A DNA stretch of 64,000 bases from contig JAAEZZ010000007.1 of the NCBI GenBank assembly GCA_018222605.1, positions 160,522-224,521 on the forward strand, given 5' to 3'. The notes beneath the pieces were generated by a model that saw only the letters and a program-made list of their open reading frames with translations, was not told the DNA's origin and made no database searches. Position 1 is the first letter of the stretch, and every line of letters starts with the position of its first letter. The DNA comes from Alphaproteobacteria bacterium (GTDB lineage Bacteria; Pseudomonadota; Alphaproteobacteria; Caulobacterales; Hyphomonadaceae). Below are positions 44,913-54,094 of the stretch, in pieces. The translations under genes and the position numbers were made by a program.

Positions 44913-46517
44913 TCAGATCGCGGGCAAATCCACGATAAACCGGGCGCCGCCTTCGGCGCGGTTTTCGGCCCACACCTTGCCGCGATGTGTCGTGATGATC
45001 TGCTTCACGATGGACAGGCCAAGTCCGGAATTATTACCGAAGGCTGTGCCTTTCGGGCGATCCGTGTAGAAACGGCTGAAAATGGTTTCCAGCTTGTCTT
45101 CCGGAATTCCGGGGCCATTGTCTTCGACGCAGATGCGGGCAATGGTCTGCGGCCCGTCATTGGACTGGTCCACGCGCACCATCACCACGCCGCCATCGGG
45201 GGAGAAGGACCGCGCATTATCGATCAGATTGCGGACGACCTGCCCCAGTGGCCCCTCGCGTCCGCGCACCAGCAGCCGCGCGCCCATCGTGTCATCGCGG
45301 AATTGCACGGTGACGGCGTCTTCCTCATCAGCGAAGGCATCATAGGTGCGCACGACATCCTGCACAAAGCCGGCAATATCCATCTGCTCATTCGGCACGC
45401 GGGTCATTTCCGCTTCCAGGCGGGAAGCATTGGAAATATCCGTGATCAGGCGGTCGAGGCGTTTGACGTCCAGCGCGATCACGCCGCGCAGCTTCTCGGT
45501 CAGCTCGGGGTTCTCTTTTACGCTTTCCAGCGTCTCGATGGCGGAGCGGATGGACGTCAACGGGTTTTTCAGCTCATGCGCCACATCGGCGGCAAATTGC
45601 TCATTGGCCTCGATCCGCTCCAGCAGCGCCTCGGTCATGCTCTGCATGGAGGCCGCGAGGTTGCCGATTTCGTCCTTGCGCGTGGTGAGGGAGGGAATAT
45701 CGATCCCGTCAGACGCGCCCGCGCGGATGCGGTCTGCCGCCAGAGACAAACGCCGAAGGGGGCGCGCAATGCCCAGCGTCAGCAGGAAGGACGTAATGAA
45801 CGCCACCAGCACCGCGACGCCAATGAACGGCACCAGCGCGGCGCGCTCGGCGCGGATGATCTCGTCAATGTCATTCGATTCCAGTGTCAGCACGCCGACA
45901 ACGGCTGACACGCGCTGAATGGGCATGGAGACGGAAATCACCCGCTGACCCCGGTCTGAGAAGCGCTGGCTGGCCGCTTCCTTGCCTTTGACGGCTATCT
46001 CGAATTCCTGCTCGAAGCTTTGTGCGCGGAGCGCTTCGGAACTGCGACGCGGCATGATCGGGCCAAAGGTCTTGCCCGCCCATTCTGACAATTCCGCGCC
46101 CATCTTGGCAAAACTACTCGGCTCCTGCAGCGGGCGAAGCGCGTCGACATCCACGCGTTCGGACAGATAGAAGCTGTCGCCGATCAGTTCACCATCCGGC
46201 GTATAGATCCGCGCGCGGACACGCTCCGGCAGGTTCAGGCGAACGATGGTCTGCCGCGCAGCCTCAACGTCCAGAGACGGGGCAGGCGTCGTGGCATCAT
46301 CGCCCAGCAGGCTGGTAAAGATCTGTGCCTGGGCGACCAGATCCTGTTTCTTGGAAACCACGAAGCCGGCCCGCATCTCGTTCAGCACCATGGCGCCGAT
46401 GATGAGGATGGCCAACCCCGCCAGATTGGACGCGAAGATCAGACGAGCGATACGTGATCCAAAATATTTGGACCCGTGCCGGGCCAATGCCCTGCGTTTG
46501 ACTCTGCCGCTCGCCAT
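44913..46517 (-). CDS. chvG: Sensor histidine kinase, ChvG family
   Basis: 534-aa inner membrane kinase. Two membrane helices (about residues 25-47 and 238-260) enclose a periplasmic sensor region. HAMP follows (RPLRRLSLAADRIRAG), then HisKA with the phospho-His in VAHELKNPLTSIRSA, and HATPase with NLIDNARSFSPDGG, EDNGPGIPED and GNNSGLGLSIVKQI. The ChvG assignment follows from this order and the ChvI homologue upstream. In alphaproteobacteria the pair governs envelope stress and acid responses. Here it is separated from chvI by three genes. Confidence 0.88.
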   Translation of the reverse strand: MASGRVKRRALARHGSKYFGSRIARLIFASNLAGLAILIIGAMVLNEMRAGFVVSKKQDLVAQAQIFTSLLGDDATTPAPSLDVEAARQTIVRLNLPERVRARIYTPDGELIGDSFYLSERVDVDALRPLQEPSSFAKMGAELSEWAGKTFGPIMPRRSSEALRAQSFEQEFEIAVKGKEAASQRFSDRGQRVISVSMPIQRVSAVVGVLTLESNDIDEIIRAERAALVPFIGVAVLVAFITSFLLTLGIARPLRRLSLAADRIRAGASDGIDIPSLTTRKDEIGNLAASMQSMTEALLERIEANEQFAADVAHELKNPLTSIRSAIETLESVKENPELTEKLRGVIALDVKRLDRLITDISNASRLEAEMTRVPNEQMDIAGFVQDVVRTYDAFADEEDAVTVQFRDDTMGARLLVRGREGPLGQVVRNLIDNARSFSPDGGVVMVRVDQSNDGPQTIARICVEDNGPGIPEDKLETIFSRFYTDRPKGTAFGNNSGLGLSIVKQIITTHRGKVWAENRAEGGARFIVDLPAI

Positions 46518-46541
46518 CTCTTCGTGTCCGTTGGTCTGCGA

Positions 46542-47006
46542 TCAGGCGTCCGCAGCCACTTTCATGCTGACAATGCGGTCAGGGTTGCGCGGCGGCTCGC
46601 CCTTGGCCAGTTGGTCGACCACGTCCATGCCGTCCGTCACTTGGCCCCAGACTGTGTATTGCTTGTCCAGGAAGCGGGCATCATCAAAGCAGATGAAGAA
46701 CTGGCTGTTGGCAGAATGCGGCGCGGAGGTACGCGCCATGGAGCAGGTGCCGCGCACATGTGGCTCATTATTGAACTCGGCTTTCAGGTCCGGCTTGTCG
46801 GAACCACCCGTCCCGGTGCCTTTCGGGCAACCGACTTGCGCCATGAATCCGTCAATAACGCGGTGGAAGATGATGCCGTCATAAAAGCCTTCGCGGGCCA
46901 GTTCCTTGATGCGCTCGACATGGCCGGGGGCAAGGTCCGGGCGGAGCTCGATGGTGACGGAACCCTTGGAGGTTTCGAGGAGAAGTGTGTTTTCAGGGTC
47001 GGCCAT
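46542..47006 (-). CDS. Peptidyl-prolyl cis-trans isomerase, cyclophilin type
   Basis: 154-aa cyclophilin. Active-site blocks are FHRVIDGFMAQVGCPKGTGTGG, read here in part as HRVI and FMAQ, then SMART in place of the usual SMARA, and SQFFICFDDARFLD with the WGQV tail. No signal peptide, so cytoplasmic (PpiB-like). It lies 24 nt upstream of chvG on the same strand and may share its transcript. It accelerates prolyl isomerisation in folding. Confidence 0.93.
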   Translation of the reverse strand: MADPENTLLLETSKGSVTIELRPDLAPGHVERIKELAREGFYDGIIFHRVIDGFMAQVGCPKGTGTGGSDKPDLKAEFNNEPHVRGTCSMARTSAPHSANSQFFICFDDARFLDKQYTVWGQVTDGMDVVDQLAKGEPPRNPDRIVSMKVAADA

Positions 47007-47116
47007 GAGAAATCCTGTTGCTTGTGTTAATCTTGTGTCTGGCTATTGAATGATTGTGCGCACGGCAAGTGTGCTGCGCATTTTGTGCAATCTGCCGGGC
47101 CAGTGAGGAATAGCGA

Positions 47117-47599
47117 ATGGTGCCACAGATCGTATCGCCTGTATTGGTCCTGGTTTTGACCAGTCTTGGCCTGCTGCACCTGTCATGGGCCATGGGCAGC
47201 CACTTTCCCTGCGCGAATGAGCAGGCGCTGGCGCGTGCCGTCGTGGGCCGGCGGGGCATTACGCGCATGCCGTCCGCTGCGGCCTGTGTCTTCATGGCCT
47301 TCTGGCTGTTGGTGGCGGCTTTATGGGCGGCGGCTCTGGGCGGATTTGTGCACCTGCCGATGAATGAGCGGCTGTCGAAATGGCTGCTGGCTCTGGGCGG
47401 CATAGCCGCCGGCATGGTGTTCATGGGCCGCGGGATTGTGGGCATCCTGCCCGCCTTTGAGCGTGCCTTGCCGGAACTGCCCTTCCTGAAGCTCAACCGG
47501 CGGATATATTCCCCGCTTAGCTTTCTGATTGGTGTCGGCTTCATCCTCTTGGTCCTGGCGCTGCCGAACTGGGGCTGGCGGCTGGGCCTCGGCGGCTGA
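47117..47599 (+). CDS. DUF3995 membrane protein
   Basis: 160 aa with four hydrophobic segments (about residues 5-25, 55-78, 90-108 and 132-152). The LLHLSWAMGSHFPCANE segment after the first helix matches the DUF3995 family, of unknown function. It is read opposite to its chv neighbours and its last 59 bases overlap antisense the end of the hydrolase gene at 47541. No clear Shine-Dalgarno is visible. Confidence 0.78.
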   Translation: MVPQIVSPVLVLVLTSLGLLHLSWAMGSHFPCANEQALARAVVGRRGITRMPSAAACVFMAFWLLVAALWAAALGGFVHLPMNERLSKWLLALGGIAAGMVFMGRGIVGILPAFERALPELPFLKLNRRIYSPLSFLIGVGFILLVLALPNWGWRLGLGG

Positions 47600-48173
47600 C
47601 CCGGCCAATCTGGTTGATCCGGTCCAGCGCAGACAGCCCGTCTTCTGCAGGCGTCAGCATCATCTGGGAAAACGCGAAATGGTTCAGGTCTGCCGTGATG
47701 GCGGTGTGCGCGCACTCCAGCCGCCGGTGCAGCGTGCCGCAGAACAGCTGGCCGAAATCCTTCACCTTGTCTGACTGGTTGGGGCGTGTCGGCCGCGCAT
47801 CAATGTGCAGGATGTGCTCCGCATTCAGTGGCCGGGGCGGTGGGTTCAGGCGAGACTTCGGCACAGGATCAACGCATACCAACAGCGGGATCGTCTCGGG
47901 AGACAGGCCTTTCAGCACGCGCAGCGCCGTATCCCCGCCCCAGCTATGTCCGATCAGCACAATTTCACGTCCGGACTCAATATGCCGCTGCGCCAGATGA
48001 CGCGCCCGGCGCGGGGCATAATGCGGGAAATAATGCGCCTCTCGGTGAGAGTGTGCCAGCTTTGCGGCTCGTGCCTCGGCAAAGGCAGCGACGAGGCGTG
48101 TCCGTGTGTCGGCCGCCCCGCCAATATAGATTTCCGTGACGGCGCTATTCTGTATAGCGGTAGCCCACGCCAT
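47541..48173 (-). CDS. Small alpha/beta hydrolase-fold protein
   Basis: 210 aa with the nucleophile elbow GHSWGG near residue 77 and a plausible acid in VCVDPVPK; a His near the end (DLNHFAFS) could complete the triad. The start at 48173 lies inside the end of chvI (29-base overlap), with only a weak GAGA upstream; no later start keeps the first strand. The tail overlaps the antisense DUF3995 gene by 59 bases and is Pro/Ala/Ser-rich. Probably a cytoplasmic esterase or thioesterase-like protein. Substrate unknown. Confidence 0.75.
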   Translation of the reverse strand: MAWATAIQNSAVTEIYIGGAADTRTRLVAAFAEARAAKLAHSHREAHYFPHYAPRRARHLAQRHIESGREIVLIGHSWGGDTALRVLKGLSPETIPLLVCVDPVPKSRLNPPPRPLNAEHILHIDARPTRPNQSDKVKDFGQLFCGTLHRRLECAHTAITADLNHFAFSQMMLTPAEDGLSALDRINQIGRVSRRGPAASPSSAAPGPRG

Positions 48174-48837
48174 AGAGCGTCTCGATCGCGTCGAACTCGT
48201 CAGTCACTTCGCGGAACTTCTTGCGAAGGCGCTTGATGTGGCTGTCGATGGTGCGGTCGTCGACATAGATCTGGTCATCATAGGCGGCGTCCATCAGCTG
48301 GTCGCGGCTTTTGACGTATCCAGGACGCTGGGCGAGGGCCTGCAGGATCAGGAATTCCGTCACCGTCAGACGTACCGGGTGGCCGTCCCAGGTGCAGGCA
48401 TGGCGGTTCGGGTCCAGCGTCAGCTTGCCGCGAACGATCGGCTTCTGGTCACCTTCTTCCGGCGCAGCGCCCGCGCCACGTGCCCGGCGCAGAACGGCTT
48501 TGACGCGTTCGGCCAGCAGACGGTTGGAGCAGGGTTTGCGAACAAAATCATCGGCGCCGATATTGAAGCCGATCACTTCGTCGATTTCCTCATCCTTGGA
48601 GGTCAGGAAGATGACTGGCAGTTCAGAAGTCTGGCGCAGACGGCGCAGCAATTCCATGCCGTCCATCTTGGGCATCTTCACGTCCAGGATCGCAATGTCC
48701 GGCGGCGTCTCTGTCAGCGCAGGCAGGGCGGCCTCACCATCATGATAGGTGCGGACATTGTAGCCTTCCGCTTCAAAGAACATCTTCAAGGACGCAACGA
48801 TGTTTTCGTCGTCATCCACGAGTGCCAAAGTTGTCAT
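48145..48837 (-). CDS. chvI: Response regulator, ChvI family (OmpR type)
   Basis: 230 aa. The receiver has [13 protein letters not shown], phospho-Asp in [13 protein letters not shown] and Lys in DDFVRKPC. The OmpR-type winged helix carries [27 protein letters not shown] and ends VGYRYTE. It is the partner of ChvG, activating envelope and acid-response genes by family knowledge. The ATG at 48837 has GAGGG 8 nt upstream; a 38-codon upstream extension is rejected. It heads the minus-strand run chvI-hydrolase-(antisense gene)-cyclophilin-chvG. Confidence 0.93.
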   Translation of the reverse strand: MTTLALVDDDENIVASLKMFFEAEGYNVRTYHDGEAALPALTETPPDIAILDVKMPKMDGMELLRRLRQTSELPVIFLTSKDEEIDEVIGFNIGADDFVRKPCSNRLLAERVKAVLRRARGAGAAPEEGDQKPIVRGKLTLDPNRHACTWDGHPVRLTVTEFLILQALAQRPGYVKSRDQLMDAAYDDQIYVDDRTIDSHIKRLRKKFREVTDEFDAIETLYGVGYRYTE

Positions 48838-49245
48838 CGCTCGATCCCTCTCAGCCAGACTATACCCATAGGCAGGGTGGGGCCGTTTGGCCATATGGTG
48901 TTCAAACACGGTTCGCGCCACGGCAAAAGCCCTCCTTAACTGCATTTCCAATGAAAACAGCCGACTAGGGCAAGCGCTTGCTCACATTACGGCAATTTAA
49001 GGAAGAATGGGGCGCATTTGCCTTGTTCTGGTGTGTCAGCCCGCACTCGTGCTTCGACTTCGCTCGAGCCATGAGCGCTTCTCAAGTACGGACTCATCCT
49101 GAGCGAAGTCGAAGGATGAAGCCACAGAGAGACAAGCCCCCGGATCATCCCCTTATCCACCCCCTGAGCTGCCCCATCCTGCTGCAAACACTGACGCGAA
49201 AATATAGTTTTCCGACACCTCCGTATCCGGATGTATACTGGGCTC
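48838..49245. other. Intergenic region carrying a dispersed repeat
   Basis: 408 bases with no supported gene. It contains the chvI leader and the inverted repeat at 49051-49122. An open frame through it reads the repeat in coding sense (PERSRRM-like) and is not accepted. Confidence 0.5.
49051..49122. repeat. Inverted repeat, second copy of the 34400-type element
   Basis: The left arm 49051-49075 and right arm 49093-49122 share the 14-base core CTTCGACTTCGCTC with its complement. The right arm repeats the 34458-34478 text except at one of its first bases. The spacing (17 nt) and outer arms differ from the first copy. Confidence 0.75.
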
Positions 49246-49710
49246 ATGTCGTTCTTCCATCCTCCCAAGGGCTTTCCGTCGCATCTGGCGATCATGTGGC
49301 CGCTGATCTGGGCGCAGATACTCCTGCTGCGCGCAGCGATCCGCATGACCTATGGGAGAGGCGTTCAGTATCACTGGAGCGTTACGCCGAACGGCCGCGT
49401 CTACCTGGCATCGATTGACTACATTCCGGGCCAGAAGACCGCGCAGCAGGATCTGCCGGCCGTGCGCCCGGCCAATGACCGCCTCGCTGCGGCTTGCGAC
49501 GGCCGTGCCTTTATCCCGGCCTATACGCACATGAACCCGCTCTCCCTCGGGCTTGTGAGCAAAGGCGGACGCACTGCGTCCGCCCGAGCAAGGGCAGGGG
49601 TGAGGGGCAATACATGTGCCATACTTGGTGCACTCTCGGCGGCTCTACGCCCCCTCACCACCAACCTCTTCTCCCTTGGAAGAAGGGACTTGCCCCTGCC
49701 GGAAACCTGA
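49246..49710 (+). CDS. Hypothetical protein, C-terminal part within repeat sequence
   Basis: 154 aa as read. The first ~80 residues look protein-like: one hydrophobic segment (AIMWPLIWAQILLL), then a Tyr/Trp-containing stretch and IDYIPGQK. From about residue 105 the frame runs through the structured repeat at 49564-49700, so the tail is probably not original and the gene may have been extended or truncated by repeat insertion. Only a weak GGG precedes the ATG. I recognise no family with certainty. Confidence 0.5.
   Translation: MSFFHPPKGFPSHLAIMWPLIWAQILLLRAAIRMTYGRGVQYHWSVTPNGRVYLASIDYIPGQKTAQQDLPAVRPANDRLAAACDGRAFIPAYTHMNPLSLGLVSKGGRTASARARAGVRGNTCAILGALSAALRPLTTNLFSLGRRDLPLPET
49564..49700. 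repeat. Multi-hairpin structured repeat
   Basis: A perfect 9-bp hairpin GGCGGACGC-ACT-GCGTCCGCC (49564-49584) is followed by an outer pair GGCAGGGG (49593-49600) with CCCCTGCC (49693-49700). An inner pair is GTGAGGGGC (49600-49608) with GCCCCCTCAC (49649-49658), and a CTTCTCCCTTGGAAGAAGG foldback lies near the end. It lies just left of the AT-rich DUF4062 gene. Confidence 0.6.
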
Positions 49711-49868
49711 CCGCGACCTCACCCTGGAAAACAAACCACCCCCCCAAGCGCCCTCACAGGCGTCGCAGGTGCTTCATTAATGAGAAGCTAAATTTCAAGC
49801 TGGCAGTGATTAAGCGACTTTTGCATGGTATGTGATCACAATCCTTGATTGATCCTGGGGAGTAAGAA

Positions 49869-50753
49869 TTGGCATATACGGCAACCGTCGTCCCGGTAAT
49901 GATTGCGTCTCCTGGTGATGTTTTAGAAGAGCGTAATTTAATTAGAGACATTCTTCATGAATGGAACGATGTTCATTCAATACAGAGGAATTGTGTCCTC
50001 ATGCCTGTCGGGTGGGAAACACATTCGGCTCCTGATTTAGGAGGACCTCCTCAAGCTCTAATCAACAAAAATGTACTTGAACAATGCGATTTGCTTATTG
50101 GTGTCTTCTGGACACGAATTGGGACCCCTACTGGGGTAGCAGAAAGTGGAACTGTTGAAGAAATTCGTAAGCACATTGGCGCTGGAAAACCTGCAATGGT
50201 GTACTTTTCGAGCGTTCCTGTTGCACCGGCTTCTCTCGAACCATCTCAGTACGAAGCGCTGAAAGATTTCAAAAAGTGGTGTAAAAACGAGGGACTTATT
50301 CAGCATTACGAAAATCTACCAGAATTTTCTGAAAAATTCCGCAAGCAGCTTCAGTTGATGATTCGAGACAATGATTATCTAGCTGAATTGCTAAGTGAAA
50401 GCAGTCAGGCTTTGATGTCAGAACGAAGTTCCGAAGATCTCAACGCTATATGGATGAGAACACTTTCTGAAAACAAATTGTCAGCTGAGGCACAAGAGCT
50501 GTTGAAGGCTGCTTGTGAAGGCAAGGGTGGGACAATCCTATCGCTTCGTTTTATCAACGGACAGACTATTCAGGCGAATGGTCGAAACTTTGTGGATTCT
50601 GGGGATAGGCGATCCGTGGCCCGTTGGGAGGCTGCTCTCAAACAACTATTGGACCATGAATTGGTTGTTGCCAGAGGATACAAGAACGAAGTGTTCGAGG
50701 TAACCGATAAAGGCTATCGGCTTGTCGATACTTGGAAATCCGACTCTGCCTAA
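49869..50753 (+). CDS. DUF4062-domain protein, AT-rich, probably acquired
   Basis: 294 aa. Residues ~1-115 form a DUF4062 (TIR/deoxyribosyltransferase-like) domain with VMIASPGDVLEERNLIRDIL, CDLLIGVFWTRIG and GTVEEIRKHIGAGKPAMVYF. The C-terminal ~80 residues look like a winged helix (RWEAALKQLLDHELV...VFEVTDKGYRLV). It starts with TTG at 49869, preceded by GGGGAG at 6 nt. Two sampled 60-base lines are roughly one third and under one half G+C, against about 70 percent in a line of the neighbouring ilvD gene. DUF4062 proteins often occur in defence or signalling loci. No partner gene is present. Function unknown. Confidence 0.85.
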   Translation: MAYTATVVPVMIASPGDVLEERNLIRDILHEWNDVHSIQRNCVLMPVGWETHSAPDLGGPPQALINKNVLEQCDLLIGVFWTRIGTPTGVAESGTVEEIRKHIGAGKPAMVYFSSVPVAPASLEPSQYEALKDFKKWCKNEGLIQHYENLPEFSEKFRKQLQLMIRDNDYLAELLSESSQALMSERSSEDLNAIWMRTLSENKLSAEAQELLKAACEGKGGTILSLRFINGQTIQANGRNFVDSGDRRSVARWEAALKQLLDHELVVARGYKNEVFEVTDKGYRLVDTWKSDSA

Positions 50754-50823
50754 TGCTTGCTTCTTGTGAGGATGCCTAAGGGCCTTTAAGTCCTCTGGTA
50801 GCAGCATGTCAGGTTTTAGCTTC

Positions 50824-52668
50824 CTACGGATCCAGCCGCACCGCGCCCTGAGACGCATTGCCCACATGCGCCGCATAGACCTTCAGGGCACGGCTCACCT
50901 TGCGGGGGCGCGCTTCGACCGGCTTCCAGGCCTTGTCGCCTTTGGCGTCCATCGCGGCACGTCGGCGCGCGATTTCAGCATCGTCGATCTTCGCATGGAT
51001 GGTGCGGTTCGGGATGTCGATCTCGATGATGTCGCCTTCTTCGACGAGGCCGATCAGGCCGCCTTCCGCCGCTTCCGGGCTGACATGGCCAATCGAAAGA
51101 CCGGACGTGCCGCCGGAGAAGCGGCCATCGGTGATCAGGGCGCAGGCTTTGCCCAGCTTCATCGATTTGAGGTATGAGGTCGGGTATAGCATTTCCTGCA
51201 TGCCGGGGCCGCCGCGCGGGCCTTCATAGCGGATGATGACCACGTCGCCAGCTTTGACTTCCTTGTTCAGGATGCGCTTGCAGGCCTCTTCCTGGCTTTC
51301 GCAGATAATCGCCGGGCCAGAGAATTTCAGGATAGAATCATCCACGCCTGCCGTCTTCACGACACAGCCTTGCTCGGCGATGTTGCCGAATAGAACGGCC
51401 AGGCCGCCATCCTGAGAGAACGCATGGTCAGCTGAGCGGATGACGCCGCCTGCGCGGTCCTGGTCCAGATCCTTGTAGCGGCGCGACTGGCTGAACGCCT
51501 GCGTCGTGCGCACGCCGCCCGGCGCGGCTAGGTACAGCTCCTGCACGTCCGGATCATTGGAGGTCGTGATGTCCCAGGTCTGGATTGCTTCTTCCAGCGT
51601 CGCGGAATGGATCGTCGCAACGGACGTATCCAGCTTGCCCGCGCGGTTCAGCTCTCCCAAAATACCGAAGATGCCGCCGGCGCGGTGCACGTCTTCCATG
51701 TGCACATTGGCCACAGCTGGCGCGACCTTGCAGAGGCAGGGCGTCTGACGGCTCAGGCGGTCAATATCGTCCAGCGTGAAGTCCACTTCGCCCTCGCGGG
51801 CGATGGCCAGCAGGTGCAGGATCGTATTGGTCGAGCCGCCCATGGCGATGTCCAGCGTCATGGCGTTCTCGAATGCAGCCTTGGTGGCGATCCCGCGCGA
51901 CGAGACGGCCTTGTTGCCATTCTCGTAATAGTCCTTGGTCAGCTCCACGATGCGGCGGCCAGCGCGGCGGAACAGTTTTTCCCGGTCAGCATGGGTCGCC
52001 AGCGTCGAGCCATTGCCCGGCAGGGCGAGGCCCAGCGCCTCAGCAAGGCAGTTCATGGAGTTCGCCGTGAACATGCCGGAGCAGGAGCCGCAGGTCGGGC
52101 AGGCGCCCTGCTCGAAGGCTTCAACCTCGGCATCGGTCCGGTCCGGATTGGCCGCTTCGATCATCGCGTCGATCAGGTCGACCGAGCGCAGCTCGCCATC
52201 AATGTCGACCTTGCCGGCCTCCATAGGGCCGCCGGAGACGAACACGACCGGAATATCCAGGCGCAGCGCCGCCATCATCATGCCGGGCGTGATCTTGTCG
52301 CAATTGGAGATGCAGACCATCGCATCGGCGCAGTGGGCGTTGACCATATACTCGACGCTGTCGGCGATCACTTCGCGGCTCGGCAGCGAGTACAGCATGC
52401 CGTCATGGCCCATCGCGATGCCGTCATCGACAGCAATCGTGTTGAATTCCTTGGCCACACCGCCTGCCGCCTCGATCTCACGGGCGACCAGCTGACCAAG
52501 GTCTTTCAGGTGAACATGGCCCGGCACGAACTGGGTGAAAGAGTTCACGACCGCAATAATCGGCTTCCCGAAATCACCATCCTTCATGCCAGTGGCGCGC
52601 CACAGGCCGCGTGCGCCTGCCATGTTGCGTCCATGGGTCGATGTGCGGGAACGATACAGAACTGCCAC
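50824..52668 (-). CDS. ilvD: Dihydroxy-acid dehydratase
   Basis: Iron-sulfur dehydratase of the valine, leucine and isoleucine pathway, 614 aa. The cluster ligand regions are visible as [12 protein letters not shown] and [18 protein letters not shown]. The N terminus [22 protein letters not shown] and the C-terminal [21 protein letters not shown] are hallmarks. The frame opens at 52710, but the GTG at 52668 has GAGG 6 nt upstream and gives the normal family length. No leader peptide or attenuator is evident. It stands next to a CysK-like gene upstream. Confidence 0.97.
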   Translation of the reverse strand: MAVLYRSRTSTHGRNMAGARGLWRATGMKDGDFGKPIIAVVNSFTQFVPGHVHLKDLGQLVAREIEAAGGVAKEFNTIAVDDGIAMGHDGMLYSLPSREVIADSVEYMVNAHCADAMVCISNCDKITPGMMMAALRLDIPVVFVSGGPMEAGKVDIDGELRSVDLIDAMIEAANPDRTDAEVEAFEQGACPTCGSCSGMFTANSMNCLAEALGLALPGNGSTLATHADREKLFRRAGRRIVELTKDYYENGNKAVSSRGIATKAAFENAMTLDIAMGGSTNTILHLLAIAREGEVDFTLDDIDRLSRQTPCLCKVAPAVANVHMEDVHRAGGIFGILGELNRAGKLDTSVATIHSATLEEAIQTWDITTSNDPDVQELYLAAPGGVRTTQAFSQSRRYKDLDQDRAGGVIRSADHAFSQDGGLAVLFGNIAEQGCVVKTAGVDDSILKFSGPAIICESQEEACKRILNKEVKAGDVVIIRYEGPRGGPGMQEMLYPTSYLKSMKLGKACALITDGRFSGGTSGLSIGHVSPEAAEGGLIGLVEEGDIIEIDIPNRTIHAKIDDAEIARRRAAMDAKGDKAWKPVEARPRKVSRALKVYAAHVGNASQGAVRLDP

Positions 52669-52830
52669 TTTGTGCCTCTTTACTCGACGTGTCGGCACTT
52701 GATCAGTCAAATGCCCTTGCGGTGCAAATAGACCCCAGTCCGGGGTTTATCAACGGTGATTGTCGCCCAGCGCGCTTGCCTGCGCGGTAGGGGCCGGCGC
52801 AGGCCCTGAGTGTGCGAAGGCCAGTATTTG

Positions 52831-53856
52831 CTAGGCGTTGGCCCGCATCACCTGCTTCATGGAGGCGATAATCGGGCTCAGCTCTGCATAGGCGGCGTCA
52901 TAGTCTGCGCGGTCGACAGACGGCAGATAGCGGCTTTCGAACTCATCCACGTAACGCTCATCGCCATCGGCGCAGATGCACACGGCGCTGCGTGGGCCAT
53001 CCTGCTCGGACAACCATTGCATGGCACCCAGCATCACGCCCACACTGGACAGGCCGACCTCGGCCAGTTTGTGCTCATGCAACAGCGCGAAGGCGGCCAG
53101 AACGGCCGGTTCCTGCACGCGCAGCATGGCGGGCGGCGGGGTAATCTCAGCGAAAGTGGACCGGCGCTGGCTGCCATAGCCGGGGATTTTCAGCTTTTCG
53201 CCATCGCTGTCATCCGGCGCGACAAAGGCGCAGGAGCCTTGCGGCTCGACCAGGAAGAGCGGCGTCTTGTCCTGACGCGCCCGCAGATAATCTGTGAAGC
53301 CGCGCGCCGTGCCGCCTGAGGAAGACGTGGCGAAACAGGCATCAAACGGGCCTTGCGCGAACACTTCCGGCGCGGTCCAGTTCTGGTGGGAGGCCGGGTT
53401 CAGGAAGTTGGCGTACTGGTCCAGGAACACCATGCCCTCGGCCTTGGCAATCTCACCGGCCACGCGCATCCGGGCGGCATTGGAGGATTCGCCGGGCTGC
53501 GCCTCAGCGATCACCAACCGCGCCCCGGCCTTGCGGATGCCCTCGGCATTATAGGCGCTGATCGAGGGGGAGGAGACAATCGTCGCCTGAATGCCCTGAC
53601 GCTCGCAGATGCAGGCGAGGGCATTGCCATAATTGCCGGATGAGGCGTCCACGACTGCCGTGACGGGGCCTTGCGCTTCGATCGTGCGCGACAGGATATA
53701 CCAGGCCACACGGTCCTTGATGGACCCGAATTCATTGAGGCGCTCTTCCTTGATCAGCAATTCATGCTGATGGTCGCCAATCTGGATGCTGAACCGGGTG
53801 AGGGGCGTGTGGCCAATTTTGAAGGGACACTCATTCGGAGCGGAATTGAATGGCAT
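52831..53856 (-). CDS. PLP-dependent cysteine synthase-like enzyme
   Basis: 341-aa fold-type II PLP enzyme. The PLP Lys is in EFGSIKDRVAW, the substrate loop is SSGNYGNA, and the phosphate loop is SSSGGTARG. It diverges from the true cysK at 62109 (NTGIG loop there), so it may use another acceptor; SbnA-like or other beta-replacement roles are possible. The ATG at 53856 has GAGG 7 nt upstream; a 59-codon upstream extension is rejected. It lies upstream of ilvD on the same strand, but a 162-base gap with short hairpins separates them. Substrate not deducible. Confidence 0.82.
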   Translation of the reverse strand: MPFNSAPNECPFKIGHTPLTRFSIQIGDHQHELLIKEERLNEFGSIKDRVAWYILSRTIEAQGPVTAVVDASSGNYGNALACICERQGIQATIVSSPSISAYNAEGIRKAGARLVIAEAQPGESSNAARMRVAGEIAKAEGMVFLDQYANFLNPASHQNWTAPEVFAQGPFDACFATSSSGGTARGFTDYLRARQDKTPLFLVEPQGSCAFVAPDDSDGEKLKIPGYGSQRRSTFAEITPPPAMLRVQEPAVLAAFALLHEHKLAEVGLSSVGVMLGAMQWLSEQDGPRSAVCICADGDERYVDEFESRYLPSVDRADYDAAYAELSPIIASMKQVMRANA

Positions 53857-54094
53857 GAGTCTGCCTCGGTCTCTATTGCGACTCTGCATAGCTAGCAGCC
53901 TGAGCGTCTTACGAACATGTGACAACTGCGATTCAGAAAATTTCCTGAAAGATACGATCACTTGCTGCGCAGGCAAGTGAACTTCGCGGCATAGATGAGC
54001 CGGAATTGGGAAGATTTCCCAATTTGCAGCCATATGACCAGACGTGGAAGGTGTCAGGCGGGGGACGGGGCAGGAAGGCCCTCTCCGCCCTAGC

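Noticed and set aside
48978..49418. 146-codon frame across the second dispersed repeat
   Set aside because: A large part translates the repeat core, and the upstream part has no Shine-Dalgarno.
49564..49700. CRISPR-like or transposon end
   Set aside because: There are no regularly spaced direct repeats, no flanking target duplication and no transposase.
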